Shown piece by piece: positions 1-5,804 of a stretch of 5,804 bases of DNA. The DNA comes from DASPXY01 sp038227745 (GTDB lineage: Bacteria; Planctomycetota; Planctomycetia; Gemmatales; Gemmataceae): the NCBI GenBank assembly GCA_038227745.1, contig JBBRPS010000664.1, forward strand, positions 1-5,804, in the 5' to 3' direction. Each line of letters opens with the position of its first letter. The first letter of the stretch is position 1. Made by a program: the position numbers and the translations under genes. The notes beneath the pieces are model-generated. The model was not told where the DNA came from. It saw only the letters and a program-made list of their open reading frames with translations, and did no database searches.

Positions 1-50
1 AACGGCAAGCCAGGTGCGCTCCGCCGACGGAGCGCACCTGGCTTGCCGTT
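1..50. terminator. Long perfect palindrome / hairpin downstream of the 665-residue gene
   Basis: Positions 1-22 are the exact reverse complement of 29-50, and G23 also pairs with C28, giving a 23-bp stem closed by the 4-nt loop CCGA (24-27). The element lies 22 bp beyond the stop codon of the minus-strand 665-residue gene, so it is placed to act as a transcription terminator for it, or as a shared one if a convergent gene lies to the left. No T tract follows on the plus strand (it reads TCGCGCTCGC), and the bases that would follow on the minus strand are outside the window, so an intrinsic terminator cannot be confirmed. The perfect length also fits a dispersed palindromic repeat. The structure is certain; its role is inferred. 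Confidence 0.55.
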
Positions 51-72
51 TCGCGCTCGCTCCAAAGCGGCA

Positions 73-2070
73 TCACCCGCGCGGCCCGACGATCAGCCCT
101 TCCCCGGACACGTCGCGTTCGACCAGGTCGCCTCCCTCCTCCGCAGACTCCCACACCCGCAACACGCGCAGTCCTCCCAGCGGGTACTCGACGCCGCCGC
201 GGCTCGTGTAGCCCTCCCGCCCACGGACTTCCAGCTCCAGCCGCTTGCGCAGTTTCGTATCGTAGACGGCCAGCAGCGGTTCCTTGCCGGGACGCGGCAA
301 GCCGCGCACGATCAGCCGCGGTCCGTCCGGCACCACGTCGCCGAGGTCGAAGCGCCCGAGCAGCGGCGTCAGGTCGTAGAGCCGCATGAACTCCTTCACA
401 CTCCCGGGCAGGGTGCGCACGAGGATGAAGTCGTCGGCCGCCTTGCGCGCGTCGGCGAGCGAGACGATCGGGCGCGGCTCCGGGCCGACGGCGTCGAGGG
501 GTAGCCCCGTCACCGCCAGCACCTGCAACGCCGCGAGGTACGGCTCGATGTCGGCCAGCGCCACACCGAATTCAGGGTCGCGCGCCAGCTCGCGCAGCCT
601 GCCCTCGGCGATCGACCGGCTGAAGCCCAGATAGGCAAGCAGCGGCGTCTGGTCCGGCTCCGCGGCGGCCTTGAAGGCGCCGAGGGGACGGTCGATGAAC
701 ACTGCCTCGCCCAGCGCGAGCAGCGCCCCCGGCCGCCGCAGGTCTTCGAGCCCCTCGCGCAGCAGCCGGCGGCCGTCGTCGCCGAGATACGGAGGTAGCG
801 GATCGCCGTCGTACAGCCGCCGTGTGCGCTTGCCGGGCTGGAGGATCTGCTCCTCCGGGACGCGCTGGTGCGGCGGCGGCAGGATGCGTGCGTTCTCGCC
901 CGGCGAGGTAGGAGCATCGGGGACGGGGTGGCCCTCGTAGCGCCGTCGCAGCAGTACCGCCTGTCGCAGCGCCCGCAGCCGCAGCTGCTCACGGTGGCCG
1001 CCCGGCCGGAACAGGTGGCGGTGCTTCCGGGCCAGCCGCAGGTACTCTTTCAGCGCCGCGTCGAGCAGCAGCGCGTCGGGGTAGTTCGCCCCGCGGTGGT
1101 GGAACAGGACGAGGTCGTACGCCGTCAGGTGCTGCCCGAGTTGGCCCAGCAGGTGGGCGAGGAAATCGACGTGCTCCGCGGCCGTCAGCCGGCCCCCCTC
1201 GGCCAGCAGGGCGACGAAGCGCAGGGCCTTGTCCACGAAATCCGTCCAGGGCGACAGCGATACCTCGTTGAAGAGCGTCCGCAGCAACCGCGGCAGCGCG
1301 CCGTCTTCTCCCACCGCGGCCCAGTGCTCCGCGAACAGGTTCGCCGCCTCGGCGAGGTCTGCGGCCGGCGTTGCCCGCAGCACCGCTTCCAGCAGCTTGG
1401 TCTTCTCCGACCAGGACAGTTCTTGATGCAGCCCGCCCGCGAGGAGGTCGCGCCACCAGCGCATCGGGCCGCCGTCGCGCTGCCCTTCCCGCCGGTAGAA
1501 GTACGCCAGCTCGCCCAGCGCGAAGCCGGGCAGCGGCGCCTCGACGGAGGTCAGCGGTAGCCGGCTGGCGCCGACGACCGCCTGGAACAACCGGCCCGTC
1601 AGCTCGTCGTGCAGCTCGTCGATGTCCGCGAAGTGCGGCAGCGCGATCGTGCCGATCAGTTCGCGCAGCCAGCGCATCGCCTCGCGACTGAGGTAGACGT
1701 TGTCGCCGGCATGGTAGCCCTCCCAGACGTGACAGAGCAGGCCGCGCGTGACGTGCAGTTCGCCCTCGCCGAGGTCGAGCTTGACCGCGAGGAGCGGCTC
1801 GGCGGAGCGCGCCTCGCCCGCGCGGAGGTAGACGTTCCACGCCTCGAAGGTGCGCTGTCGCCGGGTGTGGGCGCGGTCGAGAAGCCGGCCCTGGAACACC
1901 TCCCACACCGTCTCTTCCGCGGGCAGCTGCTCCCACTCCAGCGTCGTGTGCGGACCGGTGAAGAAGTGGACGGGCAGCAGGGCGTCGGCGATGGCGGCGC
2001 GGACCACCTCGGGGGTGAGGGCGACAGGCCGGCCGACGGCGGGCGAGCGCTGGGGGCGGTAGCGGAGCAT
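73..2070 (-). CDS. Conserved-looking hypothetical protein, 665 residues, unrecognised family
   Basis: I do not recognise a family for this protein. It runs from ATG at 2070 to TGA at 73-75 and its frame is open throughout, with strongly GC-biased third positions, so coding is well supported. No signal peptide or membrane segment is visible, which suggests a cytosolic protein. The N-terminal part (about 1-350) is rich in Trp, Leu and charged residues and looks alpha-helical. Features there include HFFTGPHTTLEWEQLP (35-50), WNVYLRAGE (78-86), LLCHVWEGYHAGDNVYLSRE (111-130) and FYRREGQRDGGPMRWW (191-206). A basic, Arg-rich stretch (about 344-380) leads into a Pro-rich linker (about 382-412). The C-terminal part (about 415-665) holds short strand-like segments such as LLAVYDTKLRKRLELEV (599-615). 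No catalytic motif is obvious. The gene begins 55 bp after the DUF1294 gene on the same strand, so co-transcription is plausible. The sequence before the ATG (minus strand ...CCGAGACAAACCCCC) is only weakly Shine-Dalgarno-like, so the start is likely but not certain. Confidence 0.85.
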   Translation of the reverse strand: MLRYRPQRSPAVGRPVALTPEVVRAAIADALLPVHFFTGPHTTLEWEQLPAEETVWEVFQGRLLDRAHTRRQRTFEAWNVYLRAGEARSAEPLLAVKLDLGEGELHVTRGLLCHVWEGYHAGDNVYLSREAMRWLRELIGTIALPHFADIDELHDELTGRLFQAVVGASRLPLTSVEAPLPGFALGELAYFYRREGQRDGGPMRWWRDLLAGGLHQELSWSEKTKLLEAVLRATPAADLAEAANLFAEHWAAVGEDGALPRLLRTLFNEVSLSPWTDFVDKALRFVALLAEGGRLTAAEHVDFLAHLLGQLGQHLTAYDLVLFHHRGANYPDALLLDAALKEYLRLARKHRHLFRPGGHREQLRLRALRQAVLLRRRYEGHPVPDAPTSPGENARILPPPHQRVPEEQILQPGKRTRRLYDGDPLPPYLGDDGRRLLREGLEDLRRPGALLALGEAVFIDRPLGAFKAAAEPDQTPLLAYLGFSRSIAEGRLRELARDPEFGVALADIEPYLAALQVLAVTGLPLDAVGPEPRPIVSLADARKAADDFILVRTLPGSVKEFMRLYDLTPLLGRFDLGDVVPDGPRLIVRGLPRPGKEPLLAVYDTKLRKRLELEVRGREGYTSRGGVEYPLGGLRVLRVWESAEEGGDLVERDVSGEGLIVGPRG

Positions 2071-2125
2071 GGGGGTTTGTCTCGGGTGCGGGGGCCGGGC
2101 ACGCGGCGAACCGGACGCCCACGGC

Positions 2126-2518
2126 TCAGCCCCACCATGTCATCTTGACGACCCAGGCGGCGAGCGTCACCTGCAGCGCCACGATGCACCAGAACAAGAT
2201 CCTGAACTTTCCCTTGACGGTCTTGTGGCGGAAGAAGTTCATCGCCGCGTAGGAGCCGAGGGCGCCGCCCGCCGCGGTCAGGCCATGCAGCACGAGTTCC
2301 GGCACCCGCGACGCCCCCGCCCGCGCCCGCCGCTTGTCGTAGCCGTAGTAGCCGAACGCGATCGCGTTCACCGCGACCAGCCAGCACGCGAGCAGGTGCC
2401 AGCCGTTGAGCTTGCGGCTCACGCCGAGCCACAGCAACAGCGTGCAGGCGAGGACCAGGGCGGCGGCGGTCAAGCCGTGGAAGCGGACGGGACGTTTTTG
2501 TCTTGCCGGCGCGGCCAT
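2126..2518 (-). CDS. DUF1294-family small integral membrane protein, 130 residues
   Basis: This small inner-membrane protein carries the DUF1294 signature: YGYDKRRA (58-65), RVPE (71-74), GGALGS (84-89) and FRHKT (96-100). These match the family pattern of a DK(R/K)xA motif, an R(I/V)PE motif, a GG..G turn and a conserved FRHKT. Likely membrane segments are at about 15-33, 39-58 and 107-125, with a weaker hydrophobic stretch at 76-93. The N-terminus is basic (RQKRPVRFHG). The biochemical function of DUF1294 proteins is not established. An upstream in-frame start at 2659 would give 177 residues, but it would overlap the divergent HIT gene and add a Pro/Arg/Gly-rich tail. The ATG at 2518 is preferred because AAGGTG (2530-2525) sits 6 nt upstream. 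The 665-residue gene follows 55 bp downstream and may share its transcript. Confidence 0.88.
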   Translation of the reverse strand: MAAPARQKRPVRFHGLTAAALVLACTLLLWLGVSRKLNGWHLLACWLVAVNAIAFGYYGYDKRRARAGASRVPELVLHGLTAAGGALGSYAAMNFFRHKTVKGKFRILFWCIVALQVTLAAWVVKMTWWG

Positions 2519-2524
2519 CTTTCG

Positions 2525-2530
2525 CACCTT
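2525..2530 (-). promoter_or_regulatory. Ribosome binding site of the DUF1294 gene
   Basis: On the minus strand AAGGTG lies 6 nt before the ATG at 2518. This site decides in favour of the 130-residue protein over the longer frame that starts inside the neighbouring HIT gene. Confidence 0.6.
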
Positions 2531-2574
2531 ATACAGGGAGCCACCGGGGCGGGGCGCGGGGGCGCATTCTACAC

Positions 2575-2582
2575 GGGGGGAG
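2575..2582 (+). promoter_or_regulatory. Ribosome binding site of the HIT gene
   Basis: GGGGGGAG ends 4 nt before the ATG at 2587. It supports this start over the in-frame ATG at 2503, which would add 28 poorly conserved-looking residues and run into the DUF1294 gene. Confidence 0.6.
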
Positions 2583-2586
2583 CACG

Positions 2587-3093
2587 ATGGAGCAACTGTG
2601 GGCGCCGTGGCGCCTCGCCTACGTGGCCGCGCCCAGGCCGCCGGCCGACGACGACCCATGCTTCCTCTGCCGCGGGCTGAGCGAGGACGACGACCGCCGT
2701 AACCTCATCGCCCTGCGCACGCCATTGAGCGTCGTGGTCCTCAACCGCTTCCCGTACAACAACGGCCACCTGCTCGTCGCCCCGCGCGCCCACAAGGGTC
2801 GGTTGAGCGACCTCGACGCCGCGGAAGTGCTGGAGACCATGCTCACGGTCCACCGCATGGTCGCGGTCCTCGATGGCCTGATGCACCCCGACGGCTACAA
2901 CATCGGCCTCAACCTGGGACGCGCGGCGGGTGCCGGCCTGCCCGGACACCTCCACTGGCACATCGTGCCGCGCTGGAACGGCGACACCAACTTCATGCCG
3001 GTGCTGACGGATGTCAAGGTCATCGTGCAGTCGCTCGACGCGCTCTATGACCTGCTCGTGGAGAGACTGCGTTCGCTTGGCCCCCCGTGTTGA
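2587..3093 (+). CDS. HIT-family protein, Ap4A phosphorylase-like (168 residues)
   Basis: This is a histidine triad nucleotide-binding protein, predicted to cleave dinucleoside polyphosphates such as Ap4A, or related nucleotidyl substrates, in the cytosol. The triad HLHWHIV is at 121-127, with His123 the expected nucleophile that forms the nucleotidyl-enzyme intermediate. It is followed by PRWNGDTNFMPV (128-139), typical of the bacterial Ap4A phosphorylase-like branch that includes mycobacterial Rv2613c. The N-terminal LWAPWRLAYV (4-13) is also typical of that branch. CFLC (25-28) is a likely half of a zinc site completed by downstream histidines. NRFPYNNGHLLVAPRAH (53-69) is the conserved strand-turn segment, and NIGLNLGRAAGAG (105-117) is the glycine-rich segment before the triad. 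Length is normal for the family. The gene diverges from DUF1294, and its stop codon lies in the loop of a hairpin. Phosphorylase versus hydrolase activity cannot be decided from sequence. Confidence 0.93.
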   Translation: MEQLWAPWRLAYVAAPRPPADDDPCFLCRGLSEDDDRRNLIALRTPLSVVVLNRFPYNNGHLLVAPRAHKGRLSDLDAAEVLETMLTVHRMVAVLDGLMHPDGYNIGLNLGRAAGAGLPGHLHWHIVPRWNGDTNFMPVLTDVKVIVQSLDALYDLLVERLRSLGPPC

Positions 3094-3101
3094 CACGGGG
3101 G
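3082..3101 (+). terminator. G/C-rich hairpin overlapping the HIT stop codon
   Basis: CCCCCGTG (3082-3089) pairs exactly with CACGGGGG (3094-3101) across the loop TTGA (3090-3093). The loop contains the TGA stop. Position and strength suit a transcription terminator or 3'-end-stabilising structure for the HIT mRNA. No T tract follows (the next bases are GCTATACGG), so a canonical intrinsic terminator is not shown. Confidence 0.45.
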
Positions 3102-3124
3102 CTATACGGAACGCGGGATGAACC

Positions 3125-3213
3125 GACACAAGCCCGACGCGCAAGCGAGGGATCCCGCGCTGGCGCGTCGGGCTTGTGTGCGCGGTCCCTCGCTTGCGCG
3201 TCGGGCTTGTGTC
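3125..3213. repeat. Three-copy intergenic repeat element (one inverted, two direct copies)
   Basis: Positions 3125-3151 and 3187-3213 are a perfect 27-bp inverted repeat separated by 35 nt. A third copy, at 3152-3179, matches 3185-3212 in direct orientation (33-bp offset) with three mismatches in 28 (at 3152, 3157 and 3162); its last 17 bases, GCGCGTCGGGCTTGTGT, are identical. The left arm can therefore pair either with the middle copy (3126-3179, long imperfect hairpin) or with the right copy (perfect 27-bp stem). In some frames it translates to TQARRASEG or TSPTRKRG-like strings. I associate these with spurious ORFs and dispersed repeats in Gemmataceae genomes; this is from memory and not checked. 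It lies between the HIT and S9 peptidase genes, so it could form the HIT transcript's 3' end or insulate the two units. Confidence 0.9.
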
Positions 3214-3274
3214 AGTTTGCCCCGCGTCGAGGATGACTGCCAGCGACTTGTCTTCTCCGCCGTTCGTGAGATAC

Positions 3275-3292
3275 TGAGATGAGTCGATCTCA
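3275..3292. promoter_or_regulatory. Small inverted repeat upstream of the S9 peptidase gene
   Basis: TGAGAT (3275-3280) and ATCTCA (3287-3292) are exact inverted arms around the 6-nt spacer GAGTCG, about 45 bp before the likely TTG start. The geometry fits a dimeric repressor operator or a small leader hairpin. Arms of 6 bp can arise by chance, so this is a candidate only. Confidence 0.25.
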
Positions 3293-3326
3293 CTCCGACC
3301 GCCGCGTCGCACGCCTGCCCTTTTTC

Positions 3327-3330
3327 GGAG
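3327..3330 (+). promoter_or_regulatory. Ribosome binding site that sets the TTG start of the peptidase
   Basis: GGAG lies 6 nt before TTG at 3337. The frame has a stop at 3280-3282 and no other ATG, GTG or TTG between there and 3337. The next in-frame ATG (3382) has no visible Shine-Dalgarno sequence and would remove the residues in front of the hydrophobic signal core. Confidence 0.55.
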
Positions 3331-3336
3331 CCTGCC

Positions 3337-5763
3337 TTGCACACGAACCCCGCCGCCAGCCCCGCCAAGTTCTCCCCCTGGATGCCGGTCGCCGCTCTCC
3401 TTCTCTCCGGCGCCCCGGCCGACGCCCAGCAGGGCTACCAGAAACCGCCGAAGGAAGTCCTCGATATCCTCCAGGCACCGCCCACGCCGCAGGCCCTCGC
3501 CAGCCCCAGCCGCGATCGTCTCCTCCTGCTGCACTCCGAGCGCAACCCCGCCATCGCCGAGCTCGCCGCGCCGATGCTGCGCCTGGCCGGGCTGCGCATC
3601 AACCCCGCGAACAACGGCCCGCACCGCCCGCCGCGCCTCGTCGCCCTCACCCTGATGACCGTTGCCGACGGCAAGCCGTTGAAGGTCGCCCTGCCCGCCG
3701 CCCCCCACGTCGGCAGCGTCACCTGGCGCCCCGACGGCAAGAAATTCGTCTTCACCCACACGACCCCCACCCGCGTCGAACTGTGGGGGGGGGACAGCAC
3801 GACCGGGCAGGCGGCCCCCGCCCACGGCGTCACGCTCAACGCCGCCCTCGGCGCGGCGTTGTCCTGGATGCCCGACGGCCACACGCTCCTGTGCCACGTC
3901 ATCCCGCCGCACCGCGGCAAGTCGCCCGAGGCGCCGCGCGTGCCGCGTGGGCCGACGGTGCAGGAAAGCTCGGGCAAGGCATCGCCGGTCCGCACCTTCC
4001 AGGACCTCCTGCAAAACGCCCACGACGAGGACCTATTCGACTATTACGCCGCCGCCCAACTGCTGCTGTACGACACCGATACGGGGCGCACGCGCACGGT
4101 CGGCGCCCCGGCGGTCTTCGCCTCGGCAGCGCCGTCGCCGGACGGCCATTACCTCCTCGTGTCGCGCATCCACCGCCCCTACTCCTACCTGTTGCCGGTC
4201 TTCGCCTTCCCGCGCGAGGTAGAAGTCTGGGACCTGCAGGGGAAGCTGATTCACAAGGTGGCCAGCCTGCCACTGGCCGACCAGGTGCCGATCGAGGGCG
4301 TGCGCACCGGGCCGCGCCAGACCCACTGGCGCCCGACCGACCCGGCGACGCTGGTCTGGGCCGAGGCGCTCGACGGCGGCGATCCGAAGAAGAAAGCGGA
4401 ACACCGCGATCACCTCCTCACCCTGAAGGCGCCCTTCGACGCGGCGCCGGCGGAGTTGTTCCGCACGAAGGAGCGCTTCACGGAGGTCACATGGGGTGAA
4501 AAGGACGGCCTGGCCGTGGTGCGCGAGTACGACCGCAAGCGCCGCTGGGAGCGAACGTGGTTCCTCAACGCGAACCGGCCTGGTGAACCGGTCCGGCTGG
4601 TCTGGGATCGCTCGGTCCAGGACCGCTACCGCGACCCCGGCACTCCCGCCCTGCGCACCCTGCCGAACGGCCAGCGCGTGCTGCGGCAGCACGAAGGCCG
4701 CATCTTCCTCGCCGGCGCCGGCGCCTCGCCGGAGGGCGACCGGCCTTTTCTCGACGCGCTGGACCTGAAAACTCTCGAAACGCGGCGGCTGTTCCACTGC
4801 CCCGAGAAGGCCTACGAGTCCGTGGTGGCCGTGCTGGCCGAGGACGGCTCGCGGCTGCTGACGCGGCACGAGTCGCCGGCCGACCCGCCCAACTACTGCG
4901 TGCGCACGGCCGCCGGCGAGAAGAAGGCGCTGACCGACTTCCCCGACCCCGCACCGCAGTTGCGCGGCATCACCGGCAAGCTGGTGACCTACAAGCGGGC
5001 CGACGGCGTGCCGCTGTCGTGTACGCTCTACCTGCCCGCCAACTACAAGCAGGGTGAGCGGCTGCCGGCGGTGCTGTGGGCCTACCCGCGCGAGTACCTC
5101 GACGCGAAGACGGCGGGCCAGGTGTCCGGCTCGCCCTACCGCTTCACGACGCCGCTGGGGGCATCGCACCTGTTCTTCCTGACGCAGGGCTACGCCATCC
5201 TCGACGGGGCGACGATGCCGGTGGTCGGCGACCCGGAGACGGCGAACGACACCTTCATCGAGCAGATCGTCTCGAGCGCGAAGGCGGCGATCGACAAGGC
5301 GGACGAGCTGGGCGCGATCGACCGCAACCGCGTCGGTGTGGGCGGCCACAGTTACGGGGCGTTCATGACGGCGAACCTCCTGGCCCACAGCGACCTGTTC
5401 CGGGCCGGCATCGCCCGCAGTGGGGCGTACAACCGGACGCTGACGCCGTTCGGCTTCCAGAACGAGCGGCGCACGTTCTGGGAGGCGCCGGAGGTGTACT
5501 TCAAGGTGTCGCCGTTCATGCACGCCGACAAGATCAAGCGGCCGCTGCTGCTGATCCACGGTGAGGCGGACAACAACCCGGGCACGTTCCCACTGCAGAG
5601 CGAGCGGCTGTACCACGCGGTCAAGGGGAACGGCGGCACGGCGCGCTACGTGACGCTGCCCCACGAGTCACACGGCTACGTCGCGCGCGAGTCGATCGAG
5701 CACACGCTGTACGAGATGCTGGCGTGGTTCGATAAGTGGGTTAAGAACGCCAACCCGGGCTAG
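3337..5763 (+). CDS. Secreted S9 family serine peptidase, S9D glutamyl endopeptidase (CGEP)-like
   Basis: This 808-residue protein is a prolyl-oligopeptidase-family serine peptidase. Residues 1-30 look like an export signal (hydrophobic core MPVAALLLSG at 16-25, likely cleavage after ADA at 28-30, no lipobox Cys), so it probably acts outside the cytoplasm. About 40-540 form a beta-propeller, visible in blade motifs such as VTWRPDGKKFVF (128-139), LSWMPDGHTLL (175-185) and PSPDGHYLLVS (266-276). About 550-805 is the alpha/beta-hydrolase domain, with the triad Ser672 in GGHSYGAF, Asp745 in HGEADNN and His779 in LPHESHGY, all intact. AYPREY (582-587) and GIARSGAYNRTLTPFGFQ (691-708) match the S9D glutamyl endopeptidase group, which includes the plant chloroplast enzyme CGEP, better than classic prolyl oligopeptidase or DPP4. 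Family knowledge then suggests cleavage after Glu, but specificity here is inferred. The start is TTG with GGAG 6 nt upstream. A 9-G run (3785-3793) lies in the propeller. The gene stands alone on this strand after the repeat element. Confidence 0.93.
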   Translation: MHTNPAASPAKFSPWMPVAALLLSGAPADAQQGYQKPPKEVLDILQAPPTPQALASPSRDRLLLLHSERNPAIAELAAPMLRLAGLRINPANNGPHRPPRLVALTLMTVADGKPLKVALPAAPHVGSVTWRPDGKKFVFTHTTPTRVELWGGDSTTGQAAPAHGVTLNAALGAALSWMPDGHTLLCHVIPPHRGKSPEAPRVPRGPTVQESSGKASPVRTFQDLLQNAHDEDLFDYYAAAQLLLYDTDTGRTRTVGAPAVFASAAPSPDGHYLLVSRIHRPYSYLLPVFAFPREVEVWDLQGKLIHKVASLPLADQVPIEGVRTGPRQTHWRPTDPATLVWAEALDGGDPKKKAEHRDHLLTLKAPFDAAPAELFRTKERFTEVTWGEKDGLAVVREYDRKRRWERTWFLNANRPGEPVRLVWDRSVQDRYRDPGTPALRTLPNGQRVLRQHEGRIFLAGAGASPEGDRPFLDALDLKTLETRRLFHCPEKAYESVVAVLAEDGSRLLTRHESPADPPNYCVRTAAGEKKALTDFPDPAPQLRGITGKLVTYKRADGVPLSCTLYLPANYKQGERLPAVLWAYPREYLDAKTAGQVSGSPYRFTTPLGASHLFFLTQGYAILDGATMPVVGDPETANDTFIEQIVSSAKAAIDKADELGAIDRNRVGVGGHSYGAFMTANLLAHSDLFRAGIARSGAYNRTLTPFGFQNERRTFWEAPEVYFKVSPFMHADKIKRPLLLIHGEADNNPGTFPLQSERLYHAVKGNGGTARYVTLPHESHGYVARESIEHTLYEMLAWFDKWVKNANPG

Positions 5764-5804
5764 CTGCTGGATGGTGGAGTGCCTGAGAAAGCAGCGGGGT
5801 TTAT

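Larger units (their letters stand above)
2519..2586. promoter_or_regulatory. Divergent intergenic region between DUF1294 and HIT genes
   Basis: The 68 bp between the two divergent start codons must carry the start-proximal control elements of both genes, unless one transcript begins inside the other gene. Both ribosome binding sites are visible. No convincing -35/-10 pair can be named. TATAAGG-like sequence on the minus strand (around 2527-2533) is too close to the DUF1294 start to be a normal -10 for a leadered transcript. The centre is a G-rich run on the plus strand (about 2546-2562). Confidence 0.4.

Noticed and set aside
989..2122. 377-residue minus-strand frame overlapping the 665-residue gene
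   Set aside because: Its composition is dominated by Arg, Ala, Pro and Gly, typical of an out-of-frame reading; the 665-residue frame has balanced protein-like composition.
2519..2659. N-terminal extension of the DUF1294 protein to 177 residues
   Set aside because: It would overlap the start of the HIT gene, adds a low-complexity basic/Pro-rich stretch, and the ATG at 2518 has a good ribosome binding site.
3125..3213. CRISPR array
   Set aside because: The copies include one inverted unit, the direct copies are only 5 nt apart and imperfect, and no regular spacers or cas genes are present.
3125..3213. Insertion sequence or MITE with terminal inverted repeats
   Set aside because: The inverted arms enclose only 35 nt, most of which is a third copy of the same unit. 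No target-site duplication or transposase is evident, so it is recorded as a repeat only.
2569..4023. 484-residue minus-strand open frame spanning the HIT gene, the repeat element and the peptidase 5' end
   Set aside because: It runs antisense through two convincing genes and reads through the repeat (TSPTRKRG-like strings), a typical artefact of this repeat and of high GC.
3279..4499. 406-residue plus-strand frame starting at ATG 3279
   Set aside because: It overlaps the peptidase in another frame and is Arg/Pro/Ala-rich with no recognisable motif.
4033..5664. Long 543-residue antisense open frame within the peptidase gene
   Set aside because: It mirrors the high-GC codon pattern of the peptidase. 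Its translation is rich in Arg, Val and Gln, has no family motif, and the plus strand has an intact S9 domain with a complete triad.
5763..5795. Possible terminator after the peptidase: GCTGCT and AGCAGC arms
   Set aside because: The stem is only 6 bp with a loop of about 21 nt, and the window ends before any T tract can be judged.

Overview
This is a high-GC bacterial window with strong G/C preference at third codon positions. It most likely comes from a planctomycete of the Gemmata/Gemmataceae type. The main pointers are an intergenic repeat whose translations read TQARRASEG, TSPTRKRG and HASGL-like strings (a signature I associate from memory with Gemmataceae genomes), an orphan large cytosolic protein, and a secreted S9 peptidase. 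The taxonomic call is inference and cannot be proven from this window alone.

Layout, left to right. Positions 1-50 are a near-perfect palindrome (23-bp stem, 4-nt loop) just downstream of the first minus-strand gene; it may be a terminator or a palindromic repeat. A 665-residue unrecognised protein (minus strand, 2070 to 73) follows. It lies 55 bp downstream of a small DUF1294-type membrane protein gene (minus strand, 2518 to 2126), so the two probably form one transcription unit. A 68-bp divergent intergenic region separates DUF1294 from a plus-strand HIT-family nucleotide phosphorylase/hydrolase gene (2587-3093). The HIT stop codon overlaps a G/C-rich hairpin. The following 243-bp gap (3094-3336) carries three copies of a ~27-bp repeat, one inverted and two direct, that can form two mutually exclusive hairpins. 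A secreted S9 prolyl-oligopeptidase-family serine peptidase, most like the S9D glutamyl endopeptidase (CGEP-type) group, occupies 3337-5763 and probably starts at TTG. The last 41 bases hold nothing I can support.

The genes do not form an obvious pathway. The DUF1294 and 665-residue genes may be co-transcribed. The HIT protein would act on dinucleoside polyphosphates in the cytosol. The peptidase appears to be an independent exported enzyme with its own upstream region. I see no defence system, mobile element, CRISPR array, tRNA or rRNA. The most noteworthy items are the palindrome at the left edge, the three-copy repeat element, the orphan 665-residue protein and the presence of a bacterial CGEP-like peptidase with an intact catalytic triad.
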